Source: Syntrophorhabdus sp.
GTDB taxonomy: Bacteria > Desulfobacterota > Syntrophorhabdia > Syntrophorhabdales > Syntrophorhabdaceae
DNA length: 38,294 nucleotides
Reading direction: 5' to 3'
NCBI GenBank assembly: GCA_012719415.1
Contig: JAAYAK010000111.1
Span: 1-38,294 of the forward strand
The notes beneath the pieces are model-generated. The model had not been told where the DNA came from, did not search any database, and worked only from the letters and a program-made list of their open reading frames with translations. How positions within the stretch are numbered: the first letter of the stretch is position 1; each line of letters opens with the position of its first letter. The position numbers and the translations under genes are program-made. This document shows positions 8,091 through 14,964 of the stretch, in pieces.

Positions 8091-8195
8091 GTTTTGAACC
8101 TTGAGGCCATCCCCACATTCGAAAATAACACCAAAGGTGCGAAAACAACACTAATCGTTGAAGAGACTGCGTAATCATCACTGTGCCGATCATCA

Positions 8196-9767
8196 TTAGG
8201 GGGTAGGCTTGGCCGACCCTCCGGCTTCGCCATTCCCGCCAAACTCGTTCCACGCCTCATTCACCGCGTCTTCTATCCGTTCTATTTCATCATCGGCAAG
8301 CTCCGGGAATTGACCCCGCTTCGACTTTGAGAGGGTCCCGTTGTTCTGTCGTATCAACCGGACGAGAAGGCTCGCTCTATTTGTCGGCATGTCGACTATC
8401 TCCCCGATCCTCTCCATCGCCCTGTCGAAAAATTGGACGAATCTCAACTCGGCCCCGAAGTCCTTGTCGAGGGTTTCCTCGATGCAGGAATAAAGGTACT
8501 CCGTCTGAGGTGTTGCGTCGAAATACCGGTAGAGGTCTGCGGTATCGTTATGAACCGTCATGCGGGAGTCTGTGTCCATCGTGAATTCGACAAATGGTAT
8601 TATCGTTTTTGAAAATGCCTCCAAGGCCTCATCGTAATGGACCCTGTCATTTAGCATCATTGCCGAGATCGGAAAAATGATACCAGTCGGCGTGAATCCC
8701 GATCTTGCCAGGACATGATGCACAATAAACCGGTGAATACGGCCATTGCCGTCCTCGAAGGGATGAACGAAGACAAACCCGAACGCCGAGGCTGCCGCCA
8801 GGGATATCTCGTCCATTCCGTTAACGCCAGGCTCCACGAGCTTTTCCAGCATCTGCATCCAACCTCGCATGAGAGAGTCAACGTCTTGTGGTCTCGGACA
8901 GGCAAAGTGGACGTGTTGTGAGTAGTCGTGAAGCGTCTCTCCTATGTAGTTCTGTCCGTCTCTCCATCCCTTCTGTGCATATCGTGGATCGACAATTGCG
9001 TTCTGGAGCTCAACGAGGGCTCTCTTGGACGCCACATTAAACGTTCCTGCCTGGGAAAGCACGGCTATAAAACGCTCCGTGCGGCCCCTGGTGGGTTTTT
9101 CACCTTCGATTGCAAAGGACGATTTCGTTTCTTTCGTATAGAGGTAGGCAGCCGCACGATGAAGGATGGATGGGTCGATGCCTTCAACAATTTTCCTGGC
9201 TCGAACCCGCAGGTGTTTCTGAAAGTAGTGTTCGAGTACGGGTGTTCTTCGTATGAAGGGGCAAAACTCCCTGGTGCCAAGCATGTTGTCGTTCACACGC
9301 TGTCTTTGAACGCGGCGTTTTGGACCCACGATATGGATTTTTTCGTTGAGGAGGTCAATATATCTGCCCGACCCGACGTTCTTGACGTCGAGAGTATCAC
9401 CGGTTAACAACTCATACAGATACCATGCCCTCCGTGCGAAGATACCGAGGGGCTCCCTATTTACCCATCGCTCTACATCCTGCTTGGGAACGGTAAGGAA
9501 GAGGGTCTTATAAACGCCGACGTCCACCGGTTCGTACCTAAGAGCGAAGCGGAGATTGCCCTCTAACCCTGCCGCTTGATAGCCTTTGGCCGCAGGGTAC
9601 TGCTCGAGGACGCGGTTCGCTGTAGTAATGGTTTTTCTTGTTCCGCGGACGATCTCAGATCTAACCCGAGGCAAAGGAACCTTGAGATGAAAGTCCCTAA
9701 TGAGAGCGTGTAGTCCCACGGCGTTATCTCTGTCATTTTCGCCGAGAATGTCACTCTTTGTTCGCAT
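8196..9767 (-). CDS. Fic-domain protein (AMPylator-like) with N-terminal inhibitory helix
   Basis: The 523-residue protein carries the complete Fic active-site motif HPFEDGNGRIHR at 335-346, with catalytic His335. Fic enzymes usually transfer AMP from ATP to hydroxyl side chains of target proteins. An (S/T)xxxE(G/N) inhibitory motif, S217-FAI-E221-G222, lies upstream of the Fic core, making it a class II (intramolecularly inhibited) Fic protein; the flap is around YIGETLHDYSQHV (274-286). The first 200 residues are not a domain I recognise. The C-terminal region after 440 may be a helical winged-helix-like tail. GGAGGG precedes the ATG. No antitoxin gene adjoins it, consistent with self-inhibition. 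It is bracketed by direct repeats. Confidence 0.9.
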   Translation of the reverse strand: MRTKSDILGENDRDNAVGLHALIRDFHLKVPLPRVRSEIVRGTRKTITTANRVLEQYPAAKGYQAAGLEGNLRFALRYEPVDVGVYKTLFLTVPKQDVERWVNREPLGIFARRAWYLYELLTGDTLDVKNVGSGRYIDLLNEKIHIVGPKRRVQRQRVNDNMLGTREFCPFIRRTPVLEHYFQKHLRVRARKIVEGIDPSILHRAAAYLYTKETKSSFAIEGEKPTRGRTERFIAVLSQAGTFNVASKRALVELQNAIVDPRYAQKGWRDGQNYIGETLHDYSQHVHFACPRPQDVDSLMRGWMQMLEKLVEPGVNGMDEISLAAASAFGFVFVHPFEDGNGRIHRFIVHHVLARSGFTPTGIIFPISAMMLNDRVHYDEALEAFSKTIIPFVEFTMDTDSRMTVHNDTADLYRYFDATPQTEYLYSCIEETLDKDFGAELRFVQFFDRAMERIGEIVDMPTNRASLLVRLIRQNNGTLSKSKRGQFPELADDEIERIEDAVNEAWNEFGGNGEAGGSAKPTP

Positions 9768-9806
9768 TTGTCCCTCCGGAGATAGGAACCTTCGCTTTCA
9801 TTACTT

Positions 9807-9835
9807 AGCATAATAGGCTAGACGGACGCTGTCAA
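9807..9835 (-). promoter_or_regulatory. sigma70-type promoter of the Fic gene
   Basis: On the minus strand TTGACA (9830-9835) and TATGCT (9807-9812) are separated by 17 bases, about 40 bases before the Fic start codon. Confidence 0.65.
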
Positions 9836-9868
9836 GAAAAGAAAGAGAGCTTATATGAGGAACACGGT

Positions 9869-9930
9869 CATCATCGCTCGGTCAGGCCTGGCAGGAAAGA
9901 GAATATGAAAATCCGAAGGTCGTTCCCGTC
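9869..9930 (+). repeat. imperfect direct repeat flanking the Fic gene, right copy
   Basis: Counterpart of 8030-8090 in the same orientation. The best conserved block is GCCTGGCAGGAAAGAGAA (one mismatch to the left copy). Together the copies enclose the Fic gene and its promoter, about 1.8 kb. Confidence 0.8.
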
Positions 9931-10172
9931 CACGTCTGCCGCCGCTATTCTATTCGTTATGTGAAGACTTACAGAATTATGAACGAACCCCTGGCCGCGG
10001 TAAGCGGATTGGAGGTTCCTTCGAAAGCGACAACTCCGGTAGGGGTGCGTTATCTGTAATACCGCTTATCTCCCATAAGTGTTCTGTGGAGCGCATCGCC
10101 GCAGCGACCGAAGAAGAAACGGAACCGTATCAAAGTGGTACGGCGATCAACCGGAAACGACCTCAAGGGGCT

Positions 10173-10196
10173 GGGGGTGTCAAATCCTTCACCCCC
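10173..10196 (+). terminator. hairpin, possible terminator
   Basis: Arms GGGGGTG (10173-10179) and CACCCCC (10190-10196) enclose a 10-base loop and are followed by TCTTT. No plus-strand gene precedes it, so what it would terminate is unclear. Confidence 0.35.
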
Positions 10197-10208
10197 TCTT
10201 TACATCGG

Positions 10209-10238
10209 GCCCCCTGGGAAACCGGGGGGCTTTCATTT
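10209..10238 (+). terminator. strong hairpin with T-rich tail
   Basis: GCCCCCTGG (10209-10217) pairs with CCGGGGGGC (10222-10230) over a GAAA loop with one G-U pair, followed by TTTCATTT. It has the form of an intrinsic terminator on the plus strand although no plus-strand gene lies upstream. It may belong to an unrecognised transcript from 9.9-10.2 kb. Confidence 0.5.
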
Positions 10239-10240
10239 AC

Positions 10241-10284
10241 TTCCTGCTTACCCGGTGCTTACTCAGCTTTCCTGCTTACCCGGT
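10241..10284 (+). repeat. 16-bp direct repeat pair
   Basis: TTCCTGCTTACCCGGT occurs at 10241-10256 and again at 10269-10284, 28 bases apart, between the hairpins and the 3' end of tRNA-Leu. Confidence 0.75.
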
Positions 10285-10322
10285 TGATTACCCATATGTC
10301 CTTGTAAACCCTTTATTATCAA

Positions 10323-10407
10323 TGCCTGGGACGGGGGTCGAACCCGTACACTCGCGAGGAGCGAGGGATTTTAAGTCCCTTGCGTCTGCCTGTTCCGCCA
10401 CCCAGGC
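10323..10407 (-). tRNA. tRNA-Leu (anticodon UAA)
   Basis: Read on the minus strand, this folds as an 85-nt class II tRNA. Acceptor arms GCCTGGG and CCCAGGC pair perfectly, with discriminator A. The anticodon stem AGGGA/TCCCT encloses loop CTTAAAA, giving anticodon TAA for UUA codons. The variable arm is long (CTCCTCGCGAG-type stem), as expected for tRNA-Leu, and the T arm contains GGTTCGACCC. The 3' CCA is not encoded and must be added. A near-consensus promoter lies immediately upstream. Confidence 0.96.
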
Positions 10408-10421
10408 ACTAAGTAAGTCCT

Positions 10422-10451
10422 TTTATAATAGTAAACAGTCGGGATTGTCAA
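10422..10451 (-). promoter_or_regulatory. promoter of tRNA-Leu
   Basis: On the minus strand a perfect TTGACA (10446-10451) is followed by overlapping -10 candidates: TTATAA (10423-10428, 17-base spacer) and TATAAA (10422-10427, 18-base spacer). Transcription would begin about 8 bases before the mature tRNA. Confidence 0.75.
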
Positions 10452-10476
10452 CAGGAACAAGGCACGGACCACAGAG

Positions 10477-10506
10477 GCGGCTTGAACCGCTTAAGCCGTT
10501 TGAACG
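10477..10506. repeat. nonamer repeat cluster, locus 1
   Basis: The stretch reads as GGCTT-GAACCGCTT-AAGCCGTTT-GAAC, the same 9-base units as the arrays at 19495-19560 and 19668-19704. CGGCTT and AAGCCG can pair as a short hairpin. Confidence 0.6.
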
Positions 10507-10602
10507 TCAAACAAAGAGCTTCTTTCCCGTCATTCGCGGACTTGTTGGTAGCCTCACTCGCGCAAACGTCATGCGGCTGTGTTCCTCGGCCCCATATCTT
10601 TG

Positions 10603-10629
10603 CTGGATTCCGGTCTTCGCCGGAATGAC
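10603..10629 (-). repeat. dispersed REP-like palindromic repeat, copy B
   Basis: The reverse complement matches copy A (62-88) at 25 of 27 positions, with the same stem-loop core. It is located between tRNA-Leu and plsY. Confidence 0.8.
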
Positions 10630-10746
10630 AGAACAGAAACGGGACTTGGAAGCGACTCTTTCAGTGGCCTGTGGACCGGAGTCCCCTCCTTTACTTAAAA
10701 CCTAACACTTAACACTTAAAGCCTTCCTTGCCGTTTGACAGAATCA

Positions 10747-11397
10747 ATGTTTTTCGCTTATTCTTTTTTCGTGCTCCCTGATCAGTTGACAGGCTTCGTT
10801 CTAAACCCGTTCCTGGTGGTCTTTGCTTACCTTTTGGGGTCCATTCCCGTGGGGGTCATTCTGGGGAGGCTAAAAGGGGTCGATCCCAGGAAGATGGGTA
10901 GTGGGAACATCGGGGCCACGAATGTCATGCGCGCCGCCGGCAAGAAGCTGGGGGTTGTCACGCTTATCCTCGATGCGGCGAAGGGGTTTCTGCCGGTTGT
11001 CCTGGCGACGGTCCTCGGCGTGCATGTGTACGTCATCGCCCTCGTGGGGCTCGCGGCCTTTCTGGGCCACGTGTTCCCCGTTTTCCTGAGGTTTAAGGGA
11101 GGGAAGGGCGTTGCCACGGCCCTTGGGGTCTATCTTGCCGTCAGTCCCGTGACCATCCTGGGGGCCTTTGTCGTTTTCGTCATCGTTGCCGCCATATGGC
11201 GCTACGTATCGCTTGCCTCCATGATAGGAGCCATGGCGGTCCCCATCGGCCTGTACCTCATCGGGGCCCCCTGGAGCTTCGTCGTGATGGCAGTCCTTAT
11301 CACCCTCGTCGTCATTGTCCGCCACAAGGACAACATCGCCCGCCTCGTCAAGGGCACGGAAAGCAAGTTATCTTTCTCGGGTGGGTCGAAGAACTAG
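10747..11397 (+). CDS. plsY: glycerol-3-phosphate acyltransferase PlsY
   Basis: This is the integral membrane acyl-phosphate:glycerol-3-phosphate acyltransferase that makes lysophosphatidate, the first step of phospholipid synthesis. All family blocks are present: YLLGSIPVGVILG, the GSGNIGATNVMRAAGKK motif, FKGGKGVATALG, and the C-terminal VRHKDNIARLVKGTE. About five hydrophobic segments are visible. The start is uncertain: ATG 10747 has no clear Shine-Dalgarno, TTG 10735 and TTG 10786 are in frame, and a start near 10786 would give the usual N-terminal length. Monocistronic, convergent with the downstream amidohydrolase across a hairpin array. Confidence 0.93.
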   Translation: MFFAYSFFVLPDQLTGFVLNPFLVVFAYLLGSIPVGVILGRLKGVDPRKMGSGNIGATNVMRAAGKKLGVVTLILDAAKGFLPVVLATVLGVHVYVIALVGLAAFLGHVFPVFLRFKGGKGVATALGVYLAVSPVTILGAFVVFVIVAAIWRYVSLASMIGAMAVPIGLYLIGAPWSFVVMAVLITLVVIVRHKDNIARLVKGTESKLSFSGGSKN

Positions 11398-11486
11398 AAG
11401 CCAAGAGACTGTGTCACGCCTGTTCGTCGCTTGCGTTCCTCACTCGAGCACACGGAGGAAGGGAAGAGAGAGCACAGAAAGAAGAC

Positions 11487-11523
11487 GCGGCCTGATCCCG
11501 GGAGGCTCCCGGGATCAGGCCGC
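11487..11523. terminator. 17-bp perfect hairpin
   Basis: Arms 11487-11503 and 11507-11523 pair perfectly around a 3-base loop. There is no T-tract on either side. It could block transcription from both directions between the convergent genes or stabilise the plsY mRNA end. Confidence 0.6.
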
Positions 11524-11530
11524 ACTTGCG

Positions 11531-11547
11531 TCCCGCCTGCGGCGGGA
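11531..11547. repeat. 7-bp hairpin in array
   Basis: TCCCGCC-TGC-GGCGGGA, the second stem-loop of the array, 8 bases after the first. Confidence 0.55.
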
Positions 11548-11614
11548 GGAAAAGAGTTGTCACATTAATGGGACCCATCAGCAGACATCGCTGCTATCGA
11601 GGTTGGTTTTTCTT

Positions 11615-11632
11615 CCCGCTCGGCAGAGCGGG
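11615..11632. repeat. 7-bp hairpin in array
   Basis: CCCGCTC-GGCA-GAGCGGG, the third stem-loop. TTTTTCTT lies to its left on the plus strand, so no U-tract follows it in either reading direction. Confidence 0.55.
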
Positions 11633-11639
11633 ATCGAAG

Positions 11640-11670
11640 ATTTCCGGGAATTTCTCAAATTCCCGGAAAT
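11640..11670. repeat. 14-bp perfect hairpin in array
   Basis: Arms 11640-11653 and 11657-11670 pair perfectly around CTC. It is the fourth stem-loop and lies 87 bases downstream of the amidohydrolase stop codon on the minus strand. Confidence 0.6.
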
Positions 11671-11756
11671 GTCCTTCTCCGCGATCTCTCCTCATCCTCC
11701 GTGACCTCGAGTGAGGGCCGAAGGTCCGAACGGGCGTGAGATTGCCGTTTGAAGGC

Positions 11757-13505
11757 TTACCGATCGACAAACAACGGGACAAGCCGCCGGTTCTTGATGT
11801 CAGCGAGGCCCCTGTCGGTGATGCGAAGGAAAGGGAGGCCTGAGAAGGGGATGGTCTGGATGGTGAGGAAGGGGCGTTCGAGGGTGATGCCTATCTCGCG
11901 GACCTTTTTCTCCATTTCCTTTGTGGTGTTCGCTATTTCGTCTATGGTGCCGATGGGCATGGTGCCGAAGACGGGCATGGGGAATTCGAATATCACCTTG
12001 CCGTTTTTGACTATGACCGTGCCGCCCGCGATGTCTATGAGCCTGTTGACGGCCGTTGCCATGTCCTTTTCCGAGCTTCCGATGGTGAGGATGTTGCCGG
12101 TGTCCCAGATGAGCGTCGTCGCTATGGCGCCGTTCTTGATACCGATGCCGTTGATGAACCCGTGGCCGTGTTGGGTGCCGTCATAGCGGTTGATGACGGA
12201 GACGCGGATGATGTCGGCGGACGGGTCGGGCTCGAGGCAGCCGTTCCGGACAGAGGGTGTCCACAGGACCTCTTCGGTGATGGTCTGGTTGACGACCCTG
12301 ATGACACGCACGGTCCTCGATTTCCCATCGGTTTCGATCCTGAGGTCGTCGGGGGTGCACTTCGCCGCCTTCACGCTGTGGCGTACGGCCTCGGGGTAGA
12401 CATGGGGAGGGATGTCCTTGATGAAACATCCTTTCTCGAAGACCATTTCCCCGTTCGTCATCACCTGCTCCACCGTCACGCCTTCCAGGTCCGCGAGGAA
12501 AATGATGTCGGCGTGCCGCAGGGGCGCTATGGCACCGAGGTGCCTGAAGCCGTAATAGTCGGCGGGGTTGATGGTGGCCATCTTGATCGCGTCCATGGGC
12601 TTGAATCCGTAGGATATGGCGGTGCGGACAATGGCATCGAGATAGCCTTCCTCTCTCAACATGACGGCGTCGAAGACGTCGGAGGTGAGGATGAGCCTTC
12701 TCGTATCGATATCCATGTCCTTCAGTCGATGGAGCTCGGGGAGTTCCTTCCTGACGAAGCCCTGGCGTATCATGATGGTGAGCCCGAGGCGGAGCTTCTC
12801 GATGACCTCGTCGACCGTTACCGACTCGTGGCAGGATGTGATGCCCGTGAGAACGTACTGAACGAGCCTTTTCGCGTGGGCCCCGGCGGCGTGTCCGTCG
12901 AGTTTCTTGTTGGCATTTATGGCGCTCACCGCCTGCTTGAGGATCCGGGGGTCTCCTTCGACGATGCGTGTCCAGTAGGCTTCACCTATCGCCGGCACGT
13001 CCTGCCGTTTGAGGAAGAGGTTAAACTCCTCGAGGGTGAGCCCCCTGGAGCTTTCCATCTCCGGAAAGGGGGGCGTCAGCGGTGGGGCCAGGAAGTAGCA
13101 GCGCAGGGGGTATCCCCGCGTGCTTTTCGTGAAGGCGGTGACCCCTTCCATGCCGCAGGCGCAGGCGACGGCGCTCGTCTCGGTGACGACCGTGGTCGTG
13201 CCGCCCCGGATGGCGTAGGGGACGAGAGCATAGAAGGGATAGAGACTGTCGATGTGGGTGTGTGAATCGATGAACCCGGGGCACAGGTAGCTTCCTCCCG
13301 CGTCTATGACCCTCTTGGCACGGTACGAGGCGGCCTTTCCATCCTCCTCGACGGAGGCGATGAACCCGTCCTTGATGATGACGGATGAGCCTTCATCGAT
13401 GCTGTTGGTGAAGACGTTGACGATCTTCCCGTTGACGATGACCGTGTCGGGCCTTGTCCTGCCCTTGACGACATCGAGAAGTTTCTTCAGAGTGCCTGGT
13501 CTCAT
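11757..13505 (-). CDS. adenine deaminase-family amidohydrolase, divergent C-terminus
   Basis: The 582-residue protein is an adenine deaminase (Ade)-type metal-dependent amidohydrolase, the family converting adenine to hypoxanthine and ammonia. The metal motif H82-x-H84 (SHTHID), a conserved Glu in IGEAYW, DGHAAG, SCHES and the TSD motif are all present. The C-terminal Ade domain is recognisable (HGHGFINGIG, GAIATT, DMATAVNRLIDIAGG), but the family's AHDSHN segment reads WDTGN, losing both histidines. The substrate may therefore differ from adenine. I start at ATG 13505 (AGGGTGA upstream) rather than 13565, which would lie upstream of the promoter. Divergent from the MFS transporter gene. Confidence 0.85.
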   Translation of the reverse strand: MRPGTLKKLLDVVKGRTRPDTVIVNGKIVNVFTNSIDEGSSVIIKDGFIASVEEDGKAASYRAKRVIDAGGSYLCPGFIDSHTHIDSLYPFYALVPYAIRGGTTTVVTETSAVACACGMEGVTAFTKSTRGYPLRCYFLAPPLTPPFPEMESSRGLTLEEFNLFLKRQDVPAIGEAYWTRIVEGDPRILKQAVSAINANKKLDGHAAGAHAKRLVQYVLTGITSCHESVTVDEVIEKLRLGLTIMIRQGFVRKELPELHRLKDMDIDTRRLILTSDVFDAVMLREEGYLDAIVRTAISYGFKPMDAIKMATINPADYYGFRHLGAIAPLRHADIIFLADLEGVTVEQVMTNGEMVFEKGCFIKDIPPHVYPEAVRHSVKAAKCTPDDLRIETDGKSRTVRVIRVVNQTITEEVLWTPSVRNGCLEPDPSADIIRVSVINRYDGTQHGHGFINGIGIKNGAIATTLIWDTGNILTIGSSEKDMATAVNRLIDIAGGTVIVKNGKVIFEFPMPVFGTMPIGTIDEIANTTKEMEKKVREIGITLERPFLTIQTIPFSGLPFLRITDRGLADIKNRRLVPLFVDR

Positions 13506-13536
13506 TAGTTCACCCTTTTTGATGCGGAATTTCTCT

Positions 13537-13565
13537 ATTTTACTTGAAAAAGGCCCGTCCTGCAA
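13537..13565 (-). promoter_or_regulatory. promoter of the first amidohydrolase
   Basis: On the minus strand TTGCAG (13560-13565) and TAAAAT (13537-13542) are 17 bases apart, about 30 bases before ATG 13505. It overlaps the divergent transporter promoter. Confidence 0.6.
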
Positions 13566-13573
13566 AGTATTGT
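13544..13573 (+). promoter_or_regulatory. promoter of the MFS transporter
   Basis: TTGAAA (13544-13549) and TATTGT (13568-13573) are 18 bases apart. The site lies almost exactly on top of the opposing amidohydrolase promoter, and it excludes a transporter start at 13544. Confidence 0.5.
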
Positions 13574-13615
13574 TGTAAGTATTCCAGCGTCTCTGATCCC
13601 TTGGGAGAGTCCATC

Positions 13616-14866
13616 TTGGAGCGTCACAGGCGATACCTGTTTCTGATCCTTGCCGCGCAGTACCTCATCGTCTATTTCCACCGCGTGTCGCCCGCCGTGA
13701 TGGCCCAGGACCTTGCCGCCAGCTTCGGGATATCGGCAACGGCGCTCGGTGTCGTCGCGTCAGCGTATTTCTACTCCTACGGGGCAATGCAGGTCCCCGT
13801 CGGTATTCTTTCGGACTCCTGGGGACCGAAGAAGACCATTCTGCTTTGCAGCCTGATAGCCGCGCTGGGTGCGATCGGCTTCGGCCTTGCCCCCTGTTTC
13901 GGTATCGCCGTCGCGGCCCGCTCCCTTGTGGGACTGGGGCTTGCCGCCGTTTTCGTATCGTCCCTGAAGATCTTCGGGCTCTGGTTCAGGGGGGCTGAGC
14001 TGGCGAGGGTCGCCGGTGCCCTCATGGCCGTGGGGGGCATCGGTTGGTTCTCGGCGACAACACCCCTTGCCCTCCTGTCGGAGGTGCTGGGATGGAGATC
14101 AGCTGTTGTCACCGTGGGTATCCTTTCTCTCGGGGTCATTTTCCTCATCTGGAGATTTGTCGAGGACTCTCCGGAGAAGAAGGGCCTCCCTCCCGTGGTG
14201 GGAGCGGGCGAGGGTGTCGTGACGGGCAGGCGCAACGTGCTTACGGACCTCAAGGTCATCCTCAGGAACAGGTATTTCTGGACCATAGCCATCTGGTTCA
14301 TCATGAGGGGAGGGGCCCTTTTCGGTTTCTTCGGTCTCTGGGCAGGGCCATATCTCACGGATGTATACGGGTTCAGCAAGGGTACCGCCGGCAACATCCT
14401 CTCCATGATAGCCTTCGCGATGATATTCGTGAGCCCTGTCATCGGCCACCTTTCGGACAAGACGTTGAAGAGCAGGAAAAAGATCCTCGTGTGGTCGTCG
14501 GCACTCAACGTCCTGTGCTTCGCCTGCGCCGTTCTCTTCTTCGACAGCCTCGGGCTCGTCGCGCTCTACGTGCTTTTCTTCTTCATGGGTATCACGATCA
14601 GCTCCGTCGGGACCGTTGCCATAGTCACCACGAAGGAGCTCTTCCCCGACGAGATAGCGGGCACGTCCATGGGGATGGTCAACATTTTCCCCTTCATCGG
14701 AGCCATTATCTTTCAGCCGCTGATGGGCTACGTCCTCGACAGGGCGGGCATGACGGGCGGATCCTATCCGCCGTTCGCGTACAAACAGATGCTGTGGATC
14801 TACTTCATCACCAGCATCCTCGCCCTCATAAGCATCATGAAATGCAAAGAGACCTTCAGAGGCTGA
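13616..14866 (+). CDS. MFS transporter, likely purine or related solute
   Basis: The protein (416 residues from TTG 13616) is a 12-helix major facilitator. It shows the motif A-like loop GILSDSWGPKK between helices 2 and 3 and hydrophobic segments along its whole length. I prefer TTG 13616, preceded by GGGAG at about 9 bases, because the promoter region covers the upstream in-frame ATG (13544); TTG 13601 is another option. The protein starts ERHRRYLFLILAAQYLIVYF, a plausible first helix. It lies between two adenine deaminase-family genes, which suggests uptake of a purine base or nucleoside-like compound. That assignment is from context only; the sequence alone does not define the substrate. 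Confidence 0.8.
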   Translation: MERHRRYLFLILAAQYLIVYFHRVSPAVMAQDLAASFGISATALGVVASAYFYSYGAMQVPVGILSDSWGPKKTILLCSLIAALGAIGFGLAPCFGIAVAARSLVGLGLAAVFVSSLKIFGLWFRGAELARVAGALMAVGGIGWFSATTPLALLSEVLGWRSAVVTVGILSLGVIFLIWRFVEDSPEKKGLPPVVGAGEGVVTGRRNVLTDLKVILRNRYFWTIAIWFIMRGGALFGFFGLWAGPYLTDVYGFSKGTAGNILSMIAFAMIFVSPVIGHLSDKTLKSRKKILVWSSALNVLCFACAVLFFDSLGLVALYVLFFFMGITISSVGTVAIVTTKELFPDEIAGTSMGMVNIFPFIGAIIFQPLMGYVLDRAGMTGGSYPPFAYKQMLWIYFITSILALISIMKCKETFRG

Positions 14867-14890
14867 ACCCTTGAACCTTCTTTGAATCTC

Positions 14891-14920
14891 TTGCCATCGA
14901 AGGGGGTTTTGGGCTACATT
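14891..14920 (+). promoter_or_regulatory. possible promoter of the second amidohydrolase
   Basis: TTGCCA (14891-14896) and TACATT (14915-14920) are 18 bases apart, 45 bases before the ATG. The gene could instead be co-transcribed with the transporter (98-base gap). Confidence 0.35.
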
Positions 14921-14964
14921 GAAACGTATTCCAAAGGAAAGATGATCGGCAGGACAGAGCTATA

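Larger units (their letters stand above)
7884..8195. other. intergenic region with promoter and direct-repeat copy
   Basis: This 312-base gap holds the flavoprotein promoter (7922-7950) and the left copy of the repeat that brackets the Fic gene (8030-8090). I see no gene and no obvious terminator for the Fic gene. Confidence 0.6.
9768..10322. other. long intergenic region 3' of tRNA-Leu
   Basis: About 555 bases without a supported gene. It holds the Fic promoter, the right copy of the Fic-flanking repeat, two GC-rich hairpins (10173-10196, 10209-10238) and a pair of 16-base direct repeats (10241-10256 and 10269-10284). Since tRNA 3' flanks are common integration targets, this could be an old insertion scar, but no integrase or attachment duplication of the tRNA end is visible. 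Confidence 0.5.
10408..10746. other. intergenic region between tRNA-Leu and plsY
   Basis: This stretch holds the tRNA promoter, a short cluster of the CTTGAACCG-type nonamer (10477-10506), and the inverted copy of the REP-like palindrome (10603-10629). A long plus-strand reading frame across the tRNA is not credible. TTGACA (10735) and TATTCT (18-base spacer) could be a plsY promoter if plsY starts downstream of 10770. Confidence 0.5.
11398..11756. other. convergent intergenic region with hairpin array
   Basis: This 359-base gap between convergent plsY and the first amidohydrolase contains no gene I can support. It holds four separate perfect stem-loops between 11487 and 11670. Confidence 0.6.

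Noticed and set aside
8196-9767. Fic-antitoxin (class I toxin-antitoxin) pair
   Set aside because: No small antitoxin gene lies next to it, and the inhibitory motif is inside the Fic protein itself.
10079-10705. 208-residue open frame on the plus strand
   Set aside because: It runs across the tRNA-Leu gene, two hairpins and a REP-like repeat, and has no ribosome site.
12162-13265. 367-residue open frame on the plus strand
   Set aside because: It is antisense to the first amidohydrolase, with low-complexity Gly/Asp/Arg composition and no family resemblance.
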